5,509 bases of DNA from Spirochaetaceae bacterium (GTDB lineage: Bacteria > Spirochaetota > Spirochaetia > DSM-27196 > PWMO01). The notes below the pieces were generated by a model that did no database searches, was not told the DNA's origin, and worked only from the letters and a program-made list of their open reading frames with translations. Positions 5,500 through 5,509 of this stretch are shown here, piece after piece (the first letter of the stretch is position 1; every line of letters starts with the position of its first letter). A program made the position numbers and the translations under genes. The stretch lies in the NCBI GenBank assembly GCA_003558175.1, contig PWMO01000423.1:1-5509 (forward strand), read 5' to 3'.

Positions 5500-5509
5500 A
5501 TGAGCAAAC
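5500..5509 (+). CDS. Start of an unidentified gene (3' truncated by the window)
   Basis: ATG at 5500 opens M-S-K and runs off the window end. GGGAG (5488-5492) lies 7 nt upstream, a well-placed ribosome site, and a TTGACA element lies about 85 nt upstream. Only three codons are present, so nothing can be said about the product. It is divergent from the amidohydrolase, so shared regulation is possible. Confidence 0.5.

Noticed and set aside
4733..5507. Two overlapping - strand open frames (242 and 140 codons) in the divergent intergenic region
   Set aside because: They translate the GTACT repeat and a wrong frame of the amidohydrolase. The in-frame stop and ribosome site of the real gene lie within them.

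Overview
This is a high-GC bacterial chromosomal segment carrying ordinary metabolic genes. Codon use is strongly GC-biased at third positions in all of them. I see no transposase, phage, CRISPR, tRNA or rRNA signature. The lineage cannot be fixed from the window. The three-gene form of transhydrogenase (separate NAD-binding, small membrane and large membrane/NADP subunits) is known from Rhodospirillum rubrum and is scattered over many phyla. E. coli, by contrast, fuses the first two subunits into one PntA.

Bases 1-2826 (+ strand) hold a tightly packed proton-translocating NAD(P)+ transhydrogenase operon. It contains pntAA (5' end cut by the window), pntAB and pntB, with gaps of 25 and 5 nt. 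Together they would build the membrane complex that couples hydride transfer from NADH to NADP+ to inward proton movement, supplying NADPH.

Bases 2827-2976 are a short spacer with a recognisable sigma70-like promoter and two overlapping, mutually exclusive inverted repeats. They lead into a + strand TIM-barrel sugar phosphate isomerase/epimerase-family gene (2977-3807). A short convergent junction with a weak hairpin follows. On the - strand lies a cyclic amidohydrolase of the dihydroorotase/allantoinase/dihydropyrimidinase superfamily (3838-5223). It retains all the expected metal ligands but its substrate cannot be named. It starts with TTG.

Bases 5224-5499 are a divergent intergenic region. 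The part next to the amidohydrolase is tiled by a degenerate short tandem repeat built on GTACT(C/T)GG (5262-5342). Beyond it are a - strand promoter overlapped by a GTCAA/TTGAC inverted repeat, a + strand TTGACA element, and the first 10 bases of a new + strand gene (ATG at 5500).

No previously undescribed system is evident. The items most worth checking are the repeat that fills the predicted amidohydrolase leader, the operator-like inverted repeat in its promoter, and the unassigned specificities of the two convergent enzymes.
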